A DNA stretch of 64,000 nt, from positions 241,654,674 through 241,718,673 of the forward strand of contig NC_069657.1 in the NCBI RefSeq assembly GCF_027244095.1, given 5' to 3'. The notes beneath the pieces were generated by a model that saw only the letters and a list, made by a program, of their open reading frames with translations, had not been told where the DNA came from and did no database searches. Both the position numbers and the translations under genes were made by a program. Positions within the stretch are counted from its first letter, which is position 1. The number at the start of each line of letters is the position of its first letter. Source of the stretch: Hemicordylus capensis (Eukaryota > Chordata > Lepidosauria > Squamata > Cordylidae). This document shows positions 41,884 to 54,120 of this stretch, piece after piece.

Positions 41884-42500
41884 GTGTGGTGTACTAGTTA
41901 GTGTCATTCTAGGAATTGTGTGACCCAGGCTTCAATTCTTATTCAGCCATACAACCTTCTGGATGATGGATCAGTCATAGGGATGTGCATGGAACTGGTG
42001 ACTGCCAGTTCGAAGGTGGGGAGAGAGAGTTTCAAGGGCCAGGGAGGGTGCTCTTACTCCTCCGCCTTGTTTCCCCTGCCAGTACTGTGTTTTAAAATAG
42101 TCCTGTGGGGCGGCAACACGGGCATAGGCAGCGGGCACTTCTGGGCACTTCTGCCCCAGTCCTCCATGCACTGGGGCGGCAAGGATGGACGCTGTCACCC
42201 CGCGGGACTGTTTTAAAGAATAGTGCCAGCAGGGAGAACACGGGGTGGGGGTGGATGGGTAAGAGCAGCCTCCCCGGACCTTAAAGCTTTGAACTGACCG
42301 AACCACTGGACTTTTGAACTGGTTCAAAGGTCCATAAAAGGGCTTCCGAACCGGTTCGCACACATCCCTAATCAGCCACACACACTCAGCGTAACCTACC
42401 TCACTGGGTTCTTGTGAGGATAATATGCGGGGATATCATTCATGCTGCCCTGAGTTCCTTGGAAGAAGAGCAGGATAACAATGTAAAATAATACATAAAA
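41884..42500 (+). mobile_element. tRNA-derived SINE split by a hAT MITE
   Basis: The head (gtggtgtactagttagtgtc ... tcaattcttattcagcc) and the tail (agcgtaacctacctcactgg, gaagaagagcaggataac) match the SINE at 44712-44930. The break falls at the gggccagtcac-like site, where the MITE 41978-42370 sits. Confidence 0.75.
41978..42370. mobile_element. hAT MITE (tagggatgtgc family)
   Basis: The left end tagggatgtgcatgg and the right end gcacacatcccta are inverted. The flanks atcagtca (41970-41977) and atcagcca (42371-42378) match at 7 of 8. GC-rich, 393 bp, with the inner ends rich in gaaccggttcg. Fragments of the same family lie at about 53500-53951, 54770-54990 and 57045-57190. Confidence 0.8.
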
Positions 42501-42924
42501 TGCTAAGTAACCTACACATTTACCCATGCACCAAAAAGCATGGAAACTGTACATTAAGGTACCTGGCAGCTTTAATTGCCACCCCATGTAAGTGGTAAAC
42601 ATATTCTACAATGTTGCCTATAACCTTGTAGTGCTGTTCAGGGCTTGCGTGGTGGGGGCAGTTTGGGAAGGGAGAGGAAAAATAATCTCTCCTCTCTCTG
42701 AAAATTTCCCCCACACTGCCAGTGTGGAACTTGAATGCTTGTACTGCTACATGGGCGATTTTGCTGGGGAGTGTTTTCCCTCTCCTTGATACCCCTGTAT
42801 ATAATGTGAGGAGGGAAGGAAGGGTTATGTTGTTGTTTTTAAAGCACATGACATGCAATCCCCTGACCCAGTGGCAGAACGAGGATGCTGGTGGCCCTTG
42901 TCCAGCTGCGGCATCCAGCACCCA

Positions 42925-43225
42925 CCACCCAAGCCACACCTCCTGCACCTGACATCAGACACAGGGGATGTGGCCCTGTTAGCAAATGGGGCCGTGTGTC
43001 CCATTTGATGCTCCGTTTTTTAAAAGCTTCAGCCAGTGCTGGCTCCCAGCCTGGCTGGGAACACATCCCTCTGCTTTTGCAAGCTGGGAGAGGTGCTCCT
43101 GGCCGTTCTGCAAACACAGCACCAGCCAAAGTTTACTTGCAAACAGGGTGTGCAGCCCCATTTCCTAGCATGGCCACGCCCCCTGTGTCTGATGTCAGAG
43201 GTAGGGGGTGTGGCTGGGGTGCCAG
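42925..43225. repeat. inverted-repeat element of unknown class
   Basis: ccacacctcctgcacctgacatcagacacagg (about 42940) reappears reversed around 43165-43215 (ccctgtgtctgatgtcagagg). Arms are about 80-90 bp around a 160-bp loop; GC-rich. Probably a foldback DNA element. Confidence 0.75.
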
Positions 43226-44454
43226 GTGTGGCCCTTGGTTCTTTGAACCCCTCGTGCAATGGTGTCTCCACTACTACCCTGACCCTAATTCCCCCTCCAG
43301 TTCTGCTCTGCTGATGGCAGGGGATGAGGGAAAGGTGTCCTGCCAGCATGGGGAAAGACAGGGATGCGTGAGAGGGCACCCCTCCCATCTTGGCAGGGAT
43401 GTGCTTTAAGTTTCTGTTTAGGTGATGAAAAGAGAGCTCGCTGCCCAAACTGAAGCTTAAAATGCATCCTATAATTTCCCAGGTCCTTATCCTATGTGCA
43501 ACTCTTATTTACTTAATAAAGTTCATAGAAGTGACTTTAGTCTGGTTTTAAAAGGTTCTGGAGGGTTACCTGCAAAACGTTTCCCCATGTGCCTTGTAAG
43601 GTCATGCACAACTATTGGTTTGTTTTAGAATAATATATATTGTCTAGAGCTGGGTTGTGTGAACTGGCTGTAGAGTGCCAGTTAAGTCCCAAGCCAAGCA
43701 GTTCTAGAGTTGTTCAAGCCATGTCTGAGCCTGGTCAATGGCTTTAGATCAGTCTTCAACTAGTGGCAGTCTACCTTGAAGGAGTGGTATACTCCTAAAT
43801 CGAGATCAGAGCAATCTCTCTATTGAGTGTAGATCCCAGGAAAGCATAGAGTAACCTCCAGTCTGTCACAACTGGACACCTCAGAATGTTTAATAAGGGC
43901 TCACTGCAGACTTCTAGTTGCTGGAGGTGTAATTTGGATGTGGGGACACTTACACATGTGGTATAAATTTAATAAAGGGTGAGGAAAGTTCCCTCATATC
44001 ACTCACCTCTTCTGAGCAAACAGCCTCCCTACTGCCTTCGCCCACCAAATATCTGATTAACATGTGGCATGCGCCATAACCAATGCCTCCCTGAGCCTGC
44101 TGCTGTGCCAATCAGATGTTCAGCAGCTGGAACCAGCAAGGTAGATGGAAAGCATGATCCATACCTGGGGCCTTTATTGTGTGGGTGGGTGGGGGGAGGG
44201 AGAATTGCCCCCGGGCCACAAACATGGAGGATCCCCCATCCAAAGTATGGTTCAGTATCAATCCTTTTCATTCAAGGTAATAAAACTAATCAGTAAAAAT
44301 ATAACCCCAGTTATTTCAGTATTTTGGGTTTCCCCACACACACTCCATTGACTGGGCCATTGTCTCCAGTCGACAATGGTAGTCCTGTTTGACCTGCCAA
44401 TTTAATCAGCATAGGGCCCATAAAGTCATTGGTTTCTCCTAGCCTGGCTGATAG
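43226..44454. other. unclassified intergenic stretch
   Basis: No gene recognised; no clear repeats. Confidence 0.4.
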
Positions 44455-44711
44455 CAGGGGTGTAGAAAGGTTGGTGTGGGCCCTGGGACAAAAAGTTAAG
44501 ACGGACCTCTGCCCATCTTGGCCCCTCTGCCCCCCCCGCCCTTATTTTGCTCCCCACTATGTCTTTGCTGTGGAAGAATGGTCATGGTGAAAAACAAGGA
44601 CGTGGTGGAAAACAAAATATTCTTGGGCAGGCCAGAGCAATCCTATGCAAATAGTATACACACACACTTCCCTGTCTCAGAAACATTTTTAATCATATAT
44701 ACTTACTGCAA

Positions 44712-44930
44712 TCAACAAGCCAGCGTGGTGTATTGGCTAGAGTGTTGGACTAGGATCAGGGGGAGACCTGAGTTCAAATCCCCATTCCACCATGATACTT
44801 GCTGGGTGACTCTGGGCCAGTCACTTCTCTCTCAGCCTAACCTACCTCACAGGGTTGTTGTGGGGATAAAGATAACCATGTTCACTGCTCTGGGCTCCTT
44901 GGAAGAAGAGCAGGATATTAAAAAAATGTT
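44712..44930 (+). mobile_element. tRNA-derived SINE
   Basis: Box A-like tggtgtattggctagagtg, box B-like gagttcaaatccc, then the conserved body (gtgactctgggccagtcactt, cctaacctacctcacagggtt) and tail (ggaagaagagcaggata). Close to full length, a common squamate form. Confidence 0.88.
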
Positions 44931-45320
44931 TTTTAAAAAAATACCAATGCCTCTATCTTTCTTAATTTGCCCATTCTCTCTGTCACACACAAACGTCAAA
45001 GTTTTATATGGGAAACCAAGTCCCTGATTTTGCCTCAGGGTTTAGGGGTAAGCTGAACCCAGTTGCCAAGGAACATCTGCGGATGCGGAGGAAGGAAGAA
45101 GGAATTATGATTTTGCTCTGTTCTCTTTAACAAGGGTAGAATTCAAAAAGGCTATCTCTTAAGCTTATTCAGGAGTGGGGGGGGGAGGAGTGCCAGAAAG
45201 CATCCCTCCATACGCCTCTCTGCGTGACTCAGGGGCGTATCTACGGTGGGGCAGGCAGGGCACATGCCCCGGGCGCCACTTGAAGGGGGGCGCCATTTGA
45301 TAAAATTAATTTTTTTAAAA

Positions 45321-45440
45321 ATGGCCACTGAAAACACAATAGTCACCGCACATGCTCAAATGGACTCTGTGAGGCCCTAGGCCAGGCCAGGCCTCGCAGA
45401 GGCCATTTGAGCATGCGTGGTGGCCATTTTGTTTTTAGCG
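45321..45440. repeat. palindrome inside hAT copy 3
   Basis: atggccactg...cacatgctcaaatgg faces ccatttgagcatgcg...tggccatttt; arms of about 55 bp with several mismatches, centre ctaggccaggcc. Confidence 0.88.
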
Positions 45441-45442
45441 GG

Positions 45443-45447
<5 letters not shown>

Positions 45448-45490
<43 letters not shown>
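45448..45490. repeat. (TA)n microsatellite
   Basis: Uninterrupted ta units inside hAT copy 3. Confidence 0.95.
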
Positions 45491-45496
<6 letters not shown>

Positions 45497-46326
45497 GGCC
45501 ACGACACATGCTAAAATGATCCCTGCGAGGCCCTAGAAGCCAGCGGGGGGGGGAATCTTTGCAGACACCCCCCACAGCCTTTAGGAAGCCCCCCGAAGGG
45601 ACTACAGGTATTATTTTTAATTCAATATAATATAAATCACTGTACACATATTCAGTCTGGCACTATGTACAGAGAATCAGGGCTTGTGTATAATGAGCTG
45701 AAGCTTATGAGCTAGGATTGTATTCATTTGCTCTTACTTTGTTTCTTGTGATGAGTGAGTTAAATGTGATGTCTTATTAATGGTGATGTGATGGCTATTA
45801 ATGGTGAGTTTGTCTTTGAATCAGTGTGAAATCCTTAGTATTAAGGCCCACTGGGAGTTTCTTGCTCTCTTTCTCTCATTTTAACTATCTTTCTGAAATA
45901 CTAGAATATATTCCAGGCAGTGACACAGTTTACTCTGCATATCCTTTAATTATTTTCAGAGTATCTGGGAAAAGTCAAATTCTCCATTTATTTTTAAAAA
46001 CTTATGTAATAGTGATGCTACAATGCATAGTAGAGAATTAGAAGGCACTTCTGTTTAGTTTTCCAAGTACACCTCCAGATAGTATTTGAGTATTTCATGA
46101 GCCCCAGAATACTGAAATTTGTAGTTTTCCAGCATTTTCTGGTCTGGCTACGTCCACTGCTAAATAGTTTTTGAAATATTAAAAGATTAATGAGCTTGAC
46201 TTATATTTTTGAGCTGATATTATGGCAAAGTTATCTGAAAGATGGGTGTCAGATGTTTGGGCAGGGGGCGTGATTTCAGTGCTTGCCCTAGGCGCTATTT
46301 TCCCTAGATACGCCACTGGCGTGACT

Positions 46327-47600
46327 AGCTGGCTGATGCCCAGCGAGCTTGTTAGTCAGGCTGAAAGCTGAACTTGCCTGACAGTTCTCCCGCGTTGGAG
46401 AGGACTTATCTCACTTGACGCTGAGACGAGTCTTCCAGTCAGGAGCCAACAGATTGCCAACTAGTTGGGGAAGTGGGAGAGCAAAGAGTGAGCTGTCAGC
46501 CACTCCAGCAGGCCCTTTCTCCCCAGGGGCAGAGGGGCATTTGTCCCACTTTGTTCAATTAGAGCTAAGGCCCTGGCTGGAGAGTGTGCCCATTGAATCC
46601 ACTTCCCATCATCTATCAGCAATGAATATTCACTGGGTCAATTAAAATTCTTGATAGGCAATATTGCCTACTCTTTCAAAATTCCACAAAAAACTATTCA
46701 GCAATGGGGGGGATTACAAAAAAGCTCCCCTCCACTACTGGGTAGTAATGCTATTATGCTATGAACTTATTTAAACACACCTTAGAAACACCAATTGTGA
46801 TTGGTAGCAGGTGCATCTCCAACAACTGCCTCCTTTCCCACCTCAAACTAAGTGTAGCCAACTATTGCAATAATTTAGCAACACAAACAGTTGGCCCTTC
46901 AATCCCACCCTTTTGCTGTGAGGTGCAAAAAAGCCAGCCTAGAGTGTCTGAGAGATTATAATTCTGCAATCAACTCTGGCTTGATGGCTTCTGCCACAGT
47001 ATATTTATTAGTCCTTGAGGTGTCATAAAACTCTTTGCTGTGTTAGCTGCAACACAGGGACCCCTCTGGAAGATCCTGCTTGACACCTCCTTGGCCAGCA
47101 ACTGCCTATGCCTGTGTTATATTGGGCAACAAGAATAACAGGCAAAGTTCAAGCAGGCCTATCAAAAACAACAAACAGTTTCTATACTAAACCCCCTTTT
47201 TTTTTTAACCTATTGGGCTCCTGTAGTTGTCTTGCGGCTTTGGCTAATGGGTAGTTTTATTCCATAGATAATGGAATAATGCAGTAACAAACTGATTCCC
47301 GTTGATACAGAATATAACAACCACTTCCAACAATCTCCATTTTCTAATATTCACACAGATGTGGAGGATGCCAGACAGCACATTGTCTGTGGATAGGCTT
47401 TTGCTGAAGCTTCAAATTTTCCATCTGTGTTTTGGAAACAGTCAGATCTTTGCCTTTCAATAATAAGCTCTTAACATACTGTTAATTCTGATTTCAGTAT
47501 ATATGGCTTTTTGAAAGATTATATTCAAATTTAAGGGGGAAATACATGGACATAGGATGCAACGAGAAGAAGGGGGGTTGCTCAACATTCTGCCCCCAGG
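46327..47600. other. intergenic stretch upstream of RCBTB2
   Basis: No gene or repeat recognised. Becomes GC-rich toward 47630. Confidence 0.4.
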
Positions 47601-47629
47601 GCCTTTCAGTCTCTTAAAAAGACCCTGCA

Positions 47630-48465
47630 TGGAGAAATTGCGGTTGGGGGCTTCGTTTCCCCAGGACCACAGGCAGCGCCCCACAGAAAGCACGACCGTC
47701 AGAACGCGTTTGTTTCTGTGGGAGGCGCTAAACGTTGTGCGGAGTCGCCCCGGACCCTCCTCCCTTGTCCGTCCCTTTGCGACTAAGGCGGCGCTTGTGT
47801 GAAGCCAGCCACCTCTTCTTTTCTTTCCTGTCGTCCTCCTCCTCATCCCAGGAGGGACCGCTATGGTTGCGCAACTGCTTCCTTTGCCGGTGAGAGAAGG
47901 TAAGCTAAGCTTTGGCTGATAGAAGGAGGAAAATAAGTCGCCACACACGCAAAAGGGGATGCGCCGCTGGGAAACTGTTCCAGCCAGGGAGCGAGGAAGC
48001 GTTTGGCTGGGAAGGCACGATTGTTTCCATGATTCCATCAAACGCGGGCGGCGGGGGGGGGGGGCACGGTAGTGGAGGGGGGAGGAGCAGAAGAAGAGCG
48101 CAGGCGCCTCCTTTGCAAGCAGCCTTTGACGGAAATGGGCGAAGGACAGCAGGAGCCAATTAACAGGAAAAGGACGAGAGAGGCGGCGGCACGACCACTC
48201 AAGGGCCTGCTGCTGTCCGCGGGGTACGGACGACGGGAGGCACCGTTTATGGCAGGGGAGGGAGCACTGTTGGGAAGCACGGAACTGGAAGAGTTAACGT
48301 GGCATCACCTTCAAGGTGCTCAGGAGCCCGCGAAGGTGCGGAACGGCGGGAGTCAACCCGTTGCTTGCGTCTGCCCTGACTCAGCCCACTCATGCCGTGC
48401 CAGGATTCTCACACCCTTCTGGGCCCTGAATAAGGGTAATGCTGCCCGTGGGGTGAACGGACGCA
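47630..48465 (+). promoter_or_regulatory. RCBTB2: CpG island promoter of RCBTB2
   Basis: Dense CpG and GC-rich sequence of about 830 bp. A clean donor gagagaag/gtaagc (donor at 47900) is a likely end of a noncoding first exon; agcggcg-type blocks follow to 48465. It lies 4.1 kb before the first coding exon on the same strand, and no other gene start is seen nearby. Assignment is by position. Confidence 0.7.
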
Positions 48466-48469
48466 TGGA

Positions 48470-49315
48470 GTAATAGGATGATGGGGTGTGAGTGCACCAG
48501 TTATGCAGGGGGAACATGGTCAGTGTCTGCTTATAGCTGAAGAAGAAATGGCACGTGGGGAATCCTTACAGGGGTGCTTTACTGTGGTAGCTGCTGCCAT
48601 GTCAGTTTCAGAACCCCATAACAACCCGATTCAGTGTACAGGAATTCTTTTACTCTCAAATTAGTGCAGGTGCATGTTGCCTAATGTAAATGTGTGCCTG
48701 TGCCAACATAGTTGTTAACCACAAAACCACCACCGCCACCCACACCTTTGTGCCCGGTTGCTCTGGAAATAAAATGCATTTCACCCATGCATGTGCACAC
48801 ACACACACACACACACACCCCTCCTCCTGAAATTTCATGCTTTCGGTCTTCATGCTTATTTTAATTTTCTTGTATGCTTAAGTGTAGGATTGGGATGGGT
48901 CTACCTTTCTGTTACACCTAGACTTAGTACAATGTTTCCAAAATGTTTGATTCTATGGGGTACAGGTCTGCCTCATCCCCCACCAGACTGAAAATGTTGG
49001 TACACTTTACCTTGTACTTACACACAGTAGTAGGTGAGGCCCATCATTCACTGGGCAAAGTCATTTTGCACACTTATAGGAAAGTTCACTAAATTAAATA
49101 TATGTAGTTTTGTTTTGTTTTTTAAATTAATGTGCTGGCAAAAGGGAAGTAAAATAATAGTTTGAAATTTGGGTTTTAGTTTCAGCCACTATTCATTTTA
49201 TTGAATAATGACCATATATGGTAAATTTGAATATAGCAAATGTGAATCTGAAAAAGATCTTTTGCTTCTCTTGGGCATGATGTCATTTTTGAATTATTGA
49301 CCTGATTACTGAGTG
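48470..49315. other. RCBTB2 intron, first part
   Basis: Contains a (CA)n run (48798-48820) and the first copy (about 49125-49312) of a local duplication whose second copy is at about 49855-50030. Confidence 0.6.
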
Positions 49316-50030
49316 GCCTTGTGGTAGCAAGCATAAATTGTTCCCTTTGCTAAGCAGGGTCCACCCTGGTTTGCATTTGGATGGGAGACTTAAGATGTGA
49401 GCACTGTAAGATATTCCCCTTAGGGGATGGAGCTGCTGTGGGAAGAGCAGAAGGTTACAAGTTCCCTCCCTGGCATCTCCAAGATAGGGCAGAGAAAGAC
49501 TCCTGCCTGCAACCTTGGAGAAGCCTCTGCTAGTCTATGTAGACAATACTGAGCTAGATGACGCAATCTGACCCAGTATAAGGCAGCTTCCTATGTTCCT
49601 ATGTAAAAAATTGTTCAGAACAATAGCAATTAAAATATGATTATTCAGAATTTCCTCTAAAACATTTTAAATAATATTTAAACTATTAAGCAAGCATATT
49701 CCAGTGTAAAAAGTAGTTCATTCCGCTAATTTAAGTGGCAGGATTTTTAATGCAAAAGTTGGTATCTGTAGGTAATCAGGAAGTATTACTTTATTTTGCA
49801 CAAACAAACTCTTCAAAACATATAATAGAATTGTTAATATATGTAATAGAATTTTTTGTTAATGTGCTTGCAAAAGGGAAGTAAAAGAACAGTTTGGAAT
49901 TTGCTTCCAACATTAATTTTATTGAACAATTACCATATACAGTATGGTAAATTTAAAGCATAGTAAATTTGAGAAAGTTCATCTGCTTCTCTTGGGCATG
50001 ATGATGTTTTTGAATTATTGATCTAATCTT
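49125..50030. repeat. duplicated intronic segment (copies 49125-49312 and 49855-50030)
   Basis: Both copies read taatgtgct.gcaaaagggaagtaaaa, then attttattgaa.aat.accatata, then cttctcttgggcatgatg, at an offset of about 730 bp. The SINE at 49316 lies between them. Confidence 0.8.
49316..49606 (+). mobile_element. 5S rRNA-derived SINE, near full length
   Basis: The head gctaagcagggtccaccctgg then tttgcatttggatgggagac closely follows the 5S rRNA promoter region (gctaagcagggtc..cctggttagtacttggatgggagac). The body and the caatctgacccagtataaggc tail follow. The clearest example of the family in this window; fragments lie at 23431, 31402 and 36505. Confidence 0.88.
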
Positions 50031-51475
50031 ATGACTTTATTTCACATGAACCAACCAGTATATGATATAATAGATTTTCAATTTGCCCCCAGAGCAATGG
50101 ACAGGAATCTTTTCATCAACAGGCAGTGAATATACATCAGTGCAGTGCAGCAGATTACTTTTGCACCATGTGTGCCTGCATATATATGTTACAGTGTTTA
50201 CTGTGAGACAAATTGGAAGGATGCTTTCGTCATAAAGCAGCAGCCTTGAATCGGAGCTTTAAAAACTACTTCATCTGCTACATTTACAGGAGAGTGAGAT
50301 TATTCACTGCCATATCTGAGGACATGTCATACATGATTATTTTTAATCATCAGATGATAACAGAGAGAGGTTCAGAGATCATCCTAATGTGTGCTTTTGC
50401 TGGATTATTGCTCTAGACTACTGAAATGGCATAGATCTGTGGGATCCTTGAACTGGGAGGTGCTTATGCTAAAAAGGTAAGGGTGGTTCTTTGGCTCCCT
50501 ACAAAATGCCATGGCATTTTATTGGGCAAAAAAGAAATGCTTTTTTTCTGTGTGTGTTGACATGACATAAAAAGAAACTGACTTCCAAGGACAAGATGAT
50601 GTGGGCAAACATGCCCTAATGTGCTTTTACTGGATTATTCCTGTAGGCTACGGACATGGCTTAGATTTGTTGGCAGAACTACATACAGTAGCATAGACCT
50701 GTGTCTTCAAATGTGGGTTGCCCCCAAACACTGATAAAGTGTGTGTATGTTGGTGGGGTGATTTCAAACATTAGCCGTTCATTTTTGGTCCCAGAGTCCA
50801 GTTGGCACAAAAATGGCTGAGGGCGGGGGGTATGATGGAAGAGTATCAGGAGACACCTGTTCCTGCTCATTGTTTTACCACTTGTAATGGCCCTTGTACC
50901 CCCACCAAATATGTTTAGCAGTGATTGTTGTCTGAAGACACTGGCCTGTTGCAAATAGTTCTGCCCTAAGAAACAGTGTCTTTAAAAGTATGGATGGAAC
51001 CGATCTAAATGTCTGCTGAATGGAGTCTTCCCTGTGGCATCTGTGGTTCAGTCCCTAATTATTGACTTTGGGTGGCATTTAACCAATATGAAAAAGCCAT
51101 TATCTTCAGCAGAAATGCTGATCTTGCAAGTCTGCCGGGATGAAGACTCCAAATGGTAATGCAGTGTTTTTTGTGGTGCAAGTTCCTGTAATTTATAACT
51201 CAATGCATTGGAAACTGTTGTGCAGTTATGAAAAACATTCTGGACTCTGCAGCAACAGGGGGTCTGGTTACACAGTAGCAACAAGAACAACCAGTCTCAA
51301 CGGCTGATAATAATTTGAGTGAGGAGTTTTTTTGATCTGCCTTAGGCAAGATCAAAAGGAGCTCCTGGCTACTGCCTTCATGCTGCCAGTAGGCTGATGC
51401 TATAAAACAATTTTTAGCCCATTAACAGTTAAAACTATACAGTAATTTGTGGATCAGAATAACTATATTTCTGTA
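50031..51475. other. RCBTB2 intron, middle part
   Basis: Another short duplication: cctaatgtg..cttttgctggattattg.tctag..ctac at about 50388 and again at about 50615. No gene recognised. Confidence 0.5.
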
Positions 51476-51640
51476 TAGTATGTACTAAGTGGAAAAGTTT
51501 ATAATAAAGTTTATATTATGTTATAATTATAATATAAAAGTTTATAAAATAGTATGTACTAAGTGGAAAAGTTTATAATTTCCACTAAGTACTAAGTGGA
51601 AAAGTTTATAATTTCCACTAAGTACTAAGTGGAAAAATTT
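51476..51640. repeat. A/T-rich minisatellite
   Basis: A unit of about 36 bp, actaagtggaaaagtttata with atttcc between, in about four copies. It includes palindromes of the form tttccactaagtactaagtggaaa. Confidence 0.9.
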
Positions 51641-52565
51641 ATAATTTTCAAACTTGATTGTTGCAGTTTATCTTGCTGTCAGTCTTTGAACTAGGAAGAT
51701 TACCAACCTATCTTTTTAAAATAATTTAACAACCAGAGAGTAAGCCCTTGTCTACTCATGTGGCAGAATCCTGAGGTGGTAGAGTGGAATGGACCACTTA
51801 AACCTACAGATGGGGAAGGTGATTTTCGAACGCTCATCCATAGGAAAAAAAAACCCTTCCAAGCTGAAGAACAAACAATCAATACACGTGGAATAAAGCT
51901 TATGTAGCCCAGTCCACTGTTTCCTCTAAGGCATGCGCACATGCTCACAAGTTTTCTGATGTCTGCTCAGTTAATTTTCGATCCCACTCAGGTTGAATTA
52001 GGAAGGCCCCACTCTAAATGCAGGTGCGCACACAGTGCCTTGATACTGCTGCCCAGAACAAAACTCATTCCGCACAGAGATGAAAAGAATTAGAGGGACC
52101 AGTGCCCCAGTCCTGCTGTGGTACTTTTCAACATGCAGAGGAATATTTCTGGGATGGGATATTAAAACTATTTTTAAAAAGTGTTTTTCCTTCCCCTACA
52201 GCCTGATGCAGTCATGTTCTTTCTACCACCTCATTCAACTGCATGTGTTGACTAGGTCTACATCTAGTTGAGTCTGGTGTAACTTTGGTGTGAAATGTTT
52301 AGAAGCAAGATAGTAGATACAGAATTTGTTGTCTCATTATTTGATTTAATCTGTCATCTGGCATGCTTCTTCTCCCTGAAGTTGTTTGTTTTTTCTTTCC
52401 CAAGTCTCTTTGAACCTTGCTTTTCAAACCCTCTTTTAATATTTATTATAATTTATAGAACTACTATTTCAAATGAATTTAGTATTTATTCTGAATTAGT
52501 TCTAAAACCAAATGAACAGAAGCTTTTTAAAAACTTTAATTTTGTAAAGCTTTCTCTGTCTGCAG
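51641..52565. other. RCBTB2 intron, last part before the first coding exon
   Basis: Nothing recognised; a T-rich tract and the acceptor ctctgtctgcag end it at 52565. Confidence 0.5.
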
Positions 52566-52587
52566 ATTATGCAATATACTTCTTTAA

Positions 52588-52815
<228 letters not shown>

Positions 52816-53129
52816 ATTTAATTTTTTTAAAAAATTGAAACACTTCAACCTATATTCATTCCAATTCATTCAAATCAACAGTTCAATACAAATCCATGCA
52901 ATATACTTATAATATGATCCAAGAAAACCATATAGATATTAGAAGACCACCACTAGAAGTTAAACTTTTTTTAACATATCAAAATGCTCATAGCTTCCAT
53001 GCTTCATGAATAAGGTCAGAATTGCCTCGGGCACACTCTAAATAAACAAAAAATAATTTCCCAGATGTGATAAAATTGTGATTCATTTCTCTGGTTTTTC
53101 ATTATCTTTAGCTTATCTGAATTTTTCCC

Positions 53130-53495
53130 TAAAACTCCCTACAACCATACTTTATTGTATCATCTCTCCACATTTAAATTATCTAGCAGTTTCCATTGCT
53201 GTGCCACAATTGCTTTGATACCTCTGCAAATTCATATAATTCTTTTTAAAAGTAATTGATAGCGTGACTAGGTTCTTCAAGGGCTGATACCATATAATTG
53301 GCAAATAAATTCAATAGATATATGTTATTTCCTAGTTTAACTCCTTTAATTAGGCTATTCGTACGCAATGCAATCGCTAAGGTTTCTAATGCTAAGTTAA
53401 ATAGTAGAGGTGACAAGGGGCATCCTTGTTTAGTACCCCTAGACATTGAGAACCATTCAGAGTCTGAATCCTGGAGCGCCAAACCTGTTTGAATG
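53130..53495 (-). mobile_element. L1 LINE ORF2 fragment
   Basis: The minus strand reads MSRGTKQGCPLSPLLFNLALETLAIALR, the conserved L1 reverse transcriptase region before the catalytic motif (here decayed). Short, dead fragment in an RCBTB2 intron. Confidence 0.82.
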
Positions 53496-53499
53496 CTGG

Positions 53500-53951
53500 C
53501 ATTTGAGTCGGCTCAATGGGTGGTGGTGGTGGGTGCCTTTAAAGAAGAAGTAATGCGCTCCTTACCTGTTTGCTCCCTCCCCACTGCTCCCCCACACACA
53601 CACACACCGGCACTCGAGTTTGAAAGATGTGCAGGGCTGCAGCCTTCCTTCCTGCTGCCTTGATCAGCATGGGCATGCCTGTGCCTGGGGCGCACAGGTG
53701 CTGGCCATTTGCAGGGTGTGCTGACCGTGCAAATGGTCGGTGCATGTGAGGCTTAGCCATGTGTGTGCCAACGCTGATCAGGTTTGCAGGAAGGAAAGCT
53801 GCATCTCTTTCAAACTCGAGCACCAGCAGGGGGTGGGGTGGGGGATGGCAGGAAGGAGGTGAACAGGTAAGGAGCACCTTACTTGTTCTTTAAAGGCACC
53901 CCCTATGTAGGCCACCCCAGGAAGTGCACGAACTGTTCATGCACATCCTTA
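53500..53951. mobile_element. hAT MITE fragment (tagggatgtgc family)
   Basis: Ends gttcatgcacatcctta, the family's right end; GC-rich body with CA repeat. The left end is lost or merged with the L1 fragment. Confidence 0.6.
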
Positions 53952-54120
53952 GCAACAGGATTTCTAGGGCGTGGGGCTTCAGGGCCTTGCCTAGCACCTA
54001 CTCTTTTTCCCCATGATGGCAGAAAGTATATGTAGAAAAATATGTAGACTAATAAAGTTTCATAATTGTACAGAGTACAATATTTTAATTTTAATTTAAT
54101 AGCATACTTAGAGCTATTAT

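Larger units (their letters stand above)
45230..46318. mobile_element. hAT DNA transposon (copy 3)
   Basis: Left end caggggcgtatctac, right end gatacgccactg. The 8-bp duplication gcgtgact lies at 45222-45229 and 46319-46326. 1,089 bp. It has a palindrome at 45321-45440, a (TA)n run, and the right-end block shared with copy 1. No transposase. Confidence 0.9.

Noticed and set aside
42885-43409. 174-codon open frame in GC-rich DNA
   Set aside because: It overlaps an inverted repeat with frames on both strands, the usual effect of GC-rich foldback DNA.
49340-49410. 5S rRNA gene
   Set aside because: Only the internal promoter block matches; the rest is SINE body.
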